From assembly GCA_964019415.1 (NCBI GenBank), contig OZ025877.1, positions 1,389,501-1,453,500 of the forward strand: DNA of 64,000 bases. The letters are read 5' to 3'. A program made the position numbers and the translations under genes. Of the stretch, positions 57,439 through 64,000 are shown piece after piece (the stretch's first letter is position 1; every line of letters starts with the position of its first letter). Source of the stretch: Ianthella basta (Eukaryota > Porifera > Demospongiae > Verongiida > Ianthellidae). The notes beneath the pieces were generated by a model. That model saw nothing but the letters and a program-made list of their open reading frames with translations. It searched no databases and had not been told where the DNA came from.

Positions 57439-58992
57439 ATGCTGACTATACCTATGAAGATCACGTCAGGTCAGAGTGGGACGCAACTGCTGTGTGCCTT
57501 CCTCACCATCCTGAGTCTGTTACAGAGATCCACTACCGCAGCTACATCTATAAATTGTACGTCCAGAGCCACACACTATGCCACCTATTCACCCTGCAGT
57601 CTCACTTCGAACCAACATTCCTGCAACGCTTCCAATGAGTGCACGATTAATATATTGCCTAATGGATCACTGACGTTTGATACCTTTGACATTGGACCAG
57701 CTCTTCTGTATATTTTGATCGACCTCGCTCCTCTGATGATCTACTTTCCTGTCCTCATCCTGTTCAACTTCAATCTTGCAGCTGGACCTGCACAGGGTTT
57801 TGTGTTCTTCTATCAGGTCCTTCCAGCTCCCTCTTTTGCTGACACACTATTATACCTTAATGCACTCACTGGTGGTTTCAGTTGGGGCCTCCTTGCAATG
57901 CAGAGTCCTATTAATGACATTGTTTTCTATCCTACCCTGCCCTTCATTGCACTTCAGTATTGCAAACTGGCATTTGTTGCGGTGGTTGTAATCGTGACAG
58001 TACTGTTGGTCAAGTGTGTTGCTTGTCCTTGTGCATCCTGGCGCCGTCCTTGGGCTAAGTTTCGACGTTCTGTTCGCCATTTCAGGAGGAAGCACGCCCA
58101 GAGGGGTACAGTGTTGAATGGATTGTGCAGTATTGCCATACTGACATATGGCTTTGTCATTCAGCAATCATTCTCTATTCTCCAACCTGCTAGGTGTTGC
58201 CCAGGTGGTGCCTGGTACTGCTCTCATTATTGTGTTGAGCTGGAATACTTTAGTGTATTTAATTTCTCTCTTGACCTCATCCCATTAGCTGCACTTGTCA
58301 TTTTGGTGCTTTTCCTGTCCCTCCCCCTCCTCCTGCTGTATTACCCCTGTGTACCAGCTCTTATGCAGCGTATAACAAAGAGGTCGTCTCCACTTATAAC
58401 ATGTCATAAACTGGCTCCAGTGTTTGATGTGTTTCAGAGTGCATACAAGCCAAAGATTCGGTTTTTTGCAGCATTCCCTCTTCTCTACCGCTTTGTGATC
58501 TGGATGCTGTTTTCCTTTCTTTCAACAATGCTAACTAAACCACAAAGAAATGCTATCATTACTCTTGTACTCATTCTTATTCTTGCAATCCACTCGGTGA
58601 TCCAACCTTATCGTAAGCCAAGACACAACTACATTGAAGCACTCTACTTAGTGAATTTGGTACTCATTTCAGTGGTGTTTGGGTTCCAGATTAACTTTGA
58701 ATTCCCTCGTGGGCCTAGTGCTTGGTATCGTGACAATGATTTCTCTTTTAACATTACTGTGCCATTAGGTATAACAATAGTCCTTTCATGGCTTCCCCTT
58801 CTGATAGTCACGGGGTACATTTTGTGGAATTGCAATTGGTGCAGGCGATGTAGGGCCGTTTGTTGTAAGAGGGTCAAGATAAATGTTAACGGGACACAAT
58901 CAAATGAGGAAGAAGCTGTACAAGTGCCACCTTCTGAAGCCTATCTTAATCTAGATGATGAGGAGCTGGAGGAGACAATCACAGTTAAGTAA
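57439..58992 (+). CDS. Gene L: most diverged intact family membrane protein
   Basis: One exon, 517 aa from ATG 57439 (an alternative ATG at 57454 places MKITSGQSGTQLLCAFLTIL at the N-terminus and gives 512 aa; either yields a signal peptide). The open frame reaches 57382 only through GTG. Ectodomain about 75 residues, Ser/Thr/Cys-rich with several N-x-S/T sites, the longest in the array. Then LLYILIDLAPLMIYFPVLIL, GPAQGFVFFYQVLPAPSF, loop CPCASWRRPWAKFRRSVRHF, Cys-containing outer loop, FDVFQSAYKPKIRFF block, last segments with an outer loop rich in aromatics, and tail SEAYLNLDDEELEETITVK. Its central ~125 bp (58329-58455) are nearly identical to D, G and others although the rest is clearly diverged, suggesting gene conversion. 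Function unknown. Confidence 0.87.
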   Translation: MLTIPMKITSGQSGTQLLCAFLTILSLLQRSTTAATSINCTSRATHYATYSPCSLTSNQHSCNASNECTINILPNGSLTFDTFDIGPALLYILIDLAPLMIYFPVLILFNFNLAAGPAQGFVFFYQVLPAPSFADTLLYLNALTGGFSWGLLAMQSPINDIVFYPTLPFIALQYCKLAFVAVVVIVTVLLVKCVACPCASWRRPWAKFRRSVRHFRRKHAQRGTVLNGLCSIAILTYGFVIQQSFSILQPARCCPGGAWYCSHYCVELEYFSVFNFSLDLIPLAALVILVLFLSLPLLLLYYPCVPALMQRITKRSSPLITCHKLAPVFDVFQSAYKPKIRFFAAFPLLYRFVIWMLFSFLSTMLTKPQRNAIITLVLILILAIHSVIQPYRKPRHNYIEALYLVNLVLISVVFGFQINFEFPRGPSAWYRDNDFSFNITVPLGITIVLSWLPLLIVTGYILWNCNWCRRCRAVCCKRVKINVNGTQSNEEEAVQVPPSEAYLNLDDEELEETITVK

Positions 58993-59310
58993 AATTTTAA
59001 ATTTGATGCGATTCAGACTGTTAACTGTACTTGGAACAACATTATGGGATGGTTGCAATGGACAGGGTTGCTTGCAATGTATGAAATGGTGCAAACTATT
59101 AATTATTATTCATTAGTAACACCCATGGTGCAATTTATGTGCAAATGTGTATTGAAACACACACACATACACAGTGTCATATATGTCATCTTCTTTTCTT
59201 TGAGTTATGGCCACTGTCAGCACTTTTTGTCTCATGTAGTCATTGTGAACTCCTGCAGTTATCACTGTAATGGAGCAGCTAACATTGTACGAGTCTATTA
59301 CCGTATGCGC
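58993..59310. other. 3' flank of gene L
   Basis: AT-rich, no gene seen. Confidence 0.5.
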
Positions 59311-59400
59311 TTTAATTTTCGCGGGGTTTAATGTTCGCGGTTTTCGCGGATCAGCAGCCATCCGCGAATATTTCGTCCGCGAATATTTGGACATCACTGT
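59311..59400. repeat. CGCGG-rich MITE-like repeat
   Basis: TTTTCGCGGGGTTTAATG, TTCGCGGTTTTCGCGGATCA and two CCGCGAATATTT units occur together, with inverted TCCGCG/CGCGGA motifs. This resembles ends of short DNA elements seen widely in invertebrate genomes; identity not established. Confidence 0.5.
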
Positions 59401-59528
59401 AAATGGACGTACACAGCTCGAGCCAATCAATGACGTCATGCGTAACATAATGGCGATAATCGGCTACGGGGCAAACTCGCTTTGCTAGTTCCTTTGTTCC
59501 CGACCCGCTGTTCTTGCTGCCGACAAAC

Positions 59529-59702
59529 ATGTCTATTCGTCCTTACTTGGTACCCCAGCGCGACATCGTTCCAGAGTTGGAGAAGATTGTTCCATCAACG
59601 GCGAAGGCTGTACAGAAAGAAGTCGACATCACTACGCTCGTGGATGCAGCTGCTGCAAAGCGGATCGGTGGCCATGAGGTCGATGAAAAGAGGCCAATAT
59701 GA
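59529..59702 (+). CDS. Short unrecognised ORF in a CpG-rich segment
   Basis: 57 codons beginning MSIRPYLVPQRDIVPELEKI and ending DEKRPI. The surrounding ~300 bp are CpG-rich and contain a perfect CRE site TGACGTCA (59431-59438) 90 bp upstream, a promoter-like setting. Codon usage looks more coding-like than the flanks (GC-ending codons, amphipathic sequence). It may be a first exon, a captured gene fragment or a chance frame. I recognise no family. Confidence 0.3.
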   Translation: MSIRPYLVPQRDIVPELEKIVPSTAKAVQKEVDITTLVDAAAAKRIGGHEVDEKRPI

Positions 59703-62700
59703 CAAGACCACCAGCGCATACGGTTCAAAGTGCACACACACATGTACAAACACTATTATATACTCTCTGTAGCCCATCCAGCTACGTACAGTCCTATAAC
59801 TACTAGCATGCACAGTACACAACAACCTCTACTGCAGACATGTATAATGTCCCCTATAATAAGAGCCTCCCTATATGTACACATTCAATTGTACCTTCTG
59901 TGTGATCATCTACAGGGGCCATACAGACTTACATACTACCGTCAACAACACAAAAGCCTCATATGCTAATTTGTAAACTTATATGAAATTGGTGTCAACA
60001 GCTAGGAAGCTTAGAGTATTGCTCTTTGGCTTTCTGGTAGCAGTGCTTGCTTCGTGAGGGACATACATACAGTTCATATCCTTAACAATGACTTTTGAAC
60101 ATGAACTATATAATTTATATGGTCATATGTGGCCATTCTGACAATACATACATGTAGTGTAGTGTATAAAGCATGCATTGACAGGTGCCCCAGACGGTAT
60201 AGGCTGGTCATGTAACAGATGCTCTTACTTGCCTTTTGGGGTATAGCTAGCAAAACATCACTATGATGCTACACTCTCCCTTGGGTTATATGGTTGGAGG
60301 TATGCGCGTAACATATATACTTATATAACTAAGGTGACAAGTGGTGCATGCATGCAAACAGACTCTCCCGTGATCATCTGGGACAGATCAGTCACACAAA
60401 CACCATCACTGTGCTGGCTGGCCTGACTGTTCAAAGGAATTTGAAGTCTCACAGCTTCCCTTCTCTCCCCCGACCCAGAAGCCCCTTATAAATTATTTAG
60501 CTATGTGTGAACAAGAAACCCATTGAACATTAGGGCTGCTTGTTTACCTGACCTGCCTCAAATGAGTAGGGGTATTCACCTTACCTGACCTGACTGCATG
60601 TACACTATTGTGAGATCCCCTTACTCAAAATGACACACCTATAACATGCATGTTTGAGTACATTCTATGTACATTTGGATAAAGTCACAATGGGAATAGG
60701 CATATTTCCATTCCAAATGAAAATATGCCTATTCCCATTCTGACTAATAGGGACTGGATTTGAGGCTAATTAATTCCTGTGTGGGGTGTGGTGAACATGT
60801 TACAGAACTATATAGCTACATGCCCCTCGTTGATGACATACTCACCAGTCAGCCAATTATATATATAGGTGTGTGCGTGCAAATGCATCATCATAATGAA
60901 CTGATAATCACAAAACCACATTAATATTCTTGTCCAATGTGTATACATTATTGATGTCTGTATACAGCAATAGATTTTAATTTATAGCTGACGCCAAAAT
61001 ACCATGAAACCCGTCTATATGATGCTCACCGCACTAGGCAGCTGCATCTCTAAAACAGCCAGCTTCTCTGTCTCCATGTAGCACTAAAGCACTGTAATCT
61101 ACCTCTGTACGAAAGAGCAGCCACCTCTCCATAAAGGTCAATTACAACTGGCCCACAGGTGGTTGTCTAGACAGGTGCCGCTGTATATATACTTGTGTCA
61201 ACAATTGACATTAAATAGCAGTACTTGTAATGTGATTATTCATACCGTTCTGTGTGCTGATCACTCACATATACATGAACACAAGTTGGTATACAGCTAT
61301 ACTGATTCACACACATCACTTCCCATAGTGAATACATGAGTGCATGGATATAGTTTTGAGATGGGAATATAAAGTGCTTGCTGAGTAGGCACATATCGGC
61401 ACAGTGTCCTGCACTGCAGCTTATGAAGAGGTGTATGCGTATCATGCAGCTAACTTGATATTTTGTTACTTCTCTCGTATGCATGATGTGATATATACCA
61501 GTCTTATGACTCTTTTTGCCACAGTGACACCCACCCACTTGGTCACAACAGTGTTAGTGTACAGTACACTACACTTACCACATTACACTATACATTACAC
61601 TACTTCACATGACGTTCACACCATGATACTATTTTTAACAGTGAAGTTATCTGTAACTGTCCGGCTGTGCATGTGCAGTTAATTTCATTCACACAATTTA
61701 ACCAGATTTACAGCTAGTACACGCAATATCACATCAGCACATCTAGAAGCACCATGATTTTCATGTGTGCACACCTTCTGCATGATTTACTTGCACTTGC
61801 TCACTTTCTAACCACTCCCAATCAATGGCAATGAGCGAGTGGTGGCTTAAGAGTGCTCATTGATCATGAGTGGACGTATTATTGTGCTGCTACATAGTTT
61901 ATGTGGAAAACTAGCAACTTACCCTTTTGTGAACAGCTTGCACCCCAAATTAAAGATAGTATAATATTATTGCATTTTTTGAATGGGGGAATATAAAAAC
62001 AAACAACATCATGGCGGACAGTACAGCTATGGCACACGCATGCATGTGTGATTGCATAGTGATACATAGTTTGAGTAGGGCCTCCCACTGTGCACACTGC
62101 ATAATACCATCAGGCTGAACTGTGTCCAGGGCAGCTATGAACGGCACTAGATCTCGTTGGACTCATAGTAAACTCTCAAATTTGTTTGTATGAATTTTCT
62201 CCTAATGTAATCTATCAGAATGATGTGAGCAACAGTGTGAATAATGGTATCAGAGTAACCTTCACACCATTACTGTTTACTGTATATGCTACACACATAC
62301 CTATCCTTACATTAACTACATTACACTACATTTACTACATTACCCTATTTTACACTACATTTACTACATTACCCTATTTTACACTACAGTTTTTTCTCAA
62401 CCAGACAGCAACAACAGAAATGAATATGTACAGGCACTCATGTGCACTTAAGAGTCCTACATGAAAGCATACTATTGTAATAGCAATTTTCGTGGCAATA
62501 GACAGTACTATAGCTAATAGCTAGTCAGTCAAGCAATGTCAATCAAACAGGCCAGGCCTCACTCATGCACAATGAGGTCTAAAGGCTGGTCCTGCCGTTG
62601 TGGCATTATACATTACAATTACTTCATTAAACCACATTACATTACATTTAACTGTTCGCACTGATTGATGTGACAGTCGCACCATGATATTAGTACTTTA

Positions 62701-63077
62701 ACAGTGAAAGTGTTTGTAACTGTATAGCTGTGTGCAGTTACACGCAATATCACATCAGCAGAAACATCATGCTTTCACATGCAATAGAGTGCAAGCAGAT
62801 GGGTTTAAATCTTTCTGTGTGTGCTCAGAGTTTGATTTTCTTGCACTTGCATGATCACTTCTCAGCAACTCCCCATCATTGGCAATGAGAGAGTGGTGGT
62901 TTAATTAAGAGAGGAGTGGTCACTGATCATGAGTGGGCATATGGATGGGCTGCTACATAATTTATGTGGAAAACTGTCATGTTGTGTCAATCATATTACC
63001 ACTGGCTACATATAGAAACGTGGTCATAAGATGCATTCTTACAGCATAATTACATTCATAGCGAACTCCTTGCTGTA
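59703..63077. other. Long non-genic stretch between L and M
   Basis: No supported gene. It holds a strong hairpin at 60689-60739 and a tandem 29-30-bp pair at about 62329-62387 (CATTTACTACATTACCCTAT). The region 61640-61930 is repeated with divergence at 62700-62970 (ACACGCAATATCACATCAGC and TTTATGTGGAAAACT blocks), i.e. the 5' flank of M is present twice. Fragments near 62060-62280 match 55240-55560. Confidence 0.55.
60689..60739. repeat. 19-bp-arm hairpin
   Basis: AATGGGAATAGGCATATTT (60689-60707) and its exact reverse complement (60721-60739) surround a 13-bp loop. Isolated; a fold-back relic or structural signal. Confidence 0.7.
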
Positions 63078-63101
63078 TATATAAACAGCAGCAAGGCACT
63101 G
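63078..63101 (+). promoter_or_regulatory. Core promoter of gene M
   Basis: TATATAAACAGCAGCAAGGC followed by ACTG, 92 bp before the ATG; one difference from the B and K element. Confidence 0.65.
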
Positions 63102-63169
63102 CTCGTTGTACTGTGTAGACAAACTACTCTGCAGAGTGCGCAGTTGAAGACAATCAGTAGTTGGATATC

Positions 63170-64000
63170 ATGGGAGTACAGAACAACTTAATACTGCTGT
63201 GTGGGTTTGTAGTCATCTTGGACATGTTGCAGGGAAGTGCAGCTAGTGTGTGTTCTTAAGAAGAACTCCACCCAATATCATACCTAATTGGAGGTTGTAC
63301 ATATGAATATTCATTCAGTTATGCTAACAACAGCTCGCCTTGCACTGTTACTCAAGTCCCACTTTTAAACTGTTCTTTCAACAGTGGACTTGCTCCTGTT
63401 TACATTTTGATCAACCTCATTCCTCTGATGGTCTACTTTCCTCTCCTGATCCTGTTTAACTGTAATCTTGCATCAGGACCTGCACAGAGTTTTGTATTCT
63501 TCTACCAGGTCCTTCCATGTGCCTTACCATCAGACCAGAGTGCTCACCCCTTTTACACTCTCTTTGGTGGATTCATTTCAGGTTTGCTAGTAATCCAAAG
63601 TCCAATTACTGACCTCATTTTCCCACGTAGATTGCCCTATTTAGGATTACAGTACTGCAATCTGGTAGCTGTTGTGGTGGTTGTAATTGTGACACTAGTT
63701 CTGGTCAAGTGCATTGACTGCCCTTGCACTATCTGGCGTCGTCCATGGGCCAAACTCCGTCGCTCTGTTCGTCATTTCAGGGAAAAGCGTGCCCAGAGGG
63801 GGACAGTGCTGAATGGGCTCTGCAGCATTGCCATATTGACTTTTGGCTTTGTCATTCAGCAATCCTTCACTGTTCTCCAGCCTACTCAGAGATGCCTAGG
63901 TGGTGTTGGATACTGTGCCTATTACTGCAATGAGTGGAATTACACCAACACCCCCGAATATTGTCCATTCATTGCTGTAGCAGTCATCAGTTTGGTACTT
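63170..64000 (+). pseudogene. Gene M: family copy with a stop at codon 30, cut by window end
   Basis: ATG 63170 opens MGVQNNLILLCGFVVILDML, but codon 30 is TAA (63257-63259), where relatives have a serine or glutamate codon after C-S. From 63260 the same frame stays open to the end of the window (247 codons). It encodes an ectodomain, N-C-S-F-N-S-G, VYILINLIPLMVYFPLLILF, GPAQSFVFFYQVLPCALPS, loop CPCTIWRRPWAKLRRSVRHF, the third main segment and an outer loop with N-Y-T. So this is a single nonsense change in an otherwise intact reading frame. The 3' part lies outside the window. Confidence 0.8.

Overview
This is eukaryotic, almost certainly invertebrate animal DNA. The composition is AT-rich, long (CA/TG)n tracts and minisatellites are frequent, TATA-box promoters precede the genes, and there are fragments of non-LTR retrotransposons, a Helitron and a hAT/Mutator-like fold-back element. 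The repeat types and the membrane-protein family suggest a sponge (probably a demosponge), but the species cannot be fixed from sequence alone.

The window is one continuous tandem array of a single gene family. I count six apparently intact genes: A 3536-4999, C 13954-15468, E 22424-23950, G 29693-31171, K 52160-53638 and L 57439-58992. Seven further copies are damaged: B 8886, D 19097, F 26137-27598 (the only one on the minus strand), H 34512, I 38904, J 47235 and M 63170 (runs off the window). There is also an old remnant N (1692-2345) and several 3'-end fossils. Each full gene is one exon encoding about 490-517 aa: a signal peptide, a short variable Cys-containing ectodomain, about eight or nine hydrophobic segments, basic Cys-rich inner loops, and a cytoplasmic tail ending in a conserved S-E-A-Y-L-D-M type motif. 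The layout resembles the membrane module found at the C-terminus of large invertebrate surface proteins, here with almost no ectodomain. A receptor or recognition role is inference only.

Layout: 1-2346 retroelement debris plus remnant N; 2347-10400 block A+B; 10400-13600 fossils of a family tail and of a GNAT-type acetyltransferase; C; a (CA)n tract and a huge 29-bp minisatellite before D; E; a Helitron end and CpG-rich repeats; inverted F; then G, H and I, each preceded by a (CA)n tract and the same 29-bp minisatellite; 39630-44180 a repeat nest (inverted satellite arrays, tRNA-like units); 44480-53640 a segmental duplicate of the first block, carrying J+K; a (TG)n tract and a 57-bp minisatellite; a fold-back transposon; the diverged gene L; a long non-genic stretch; M.

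The recurring module is (CA)n tract, 29-bp minisatellite, TATA promoter, gene, 3' region. Copies pair as A-J, B-K, C-E and D-H, showing several rounds of duplication. Some lesions are shared (D and H) and others are private single lesions (B, F, J, M), the pattern of a birth-and-death receptor-type repertoire with gene conversion in the core.
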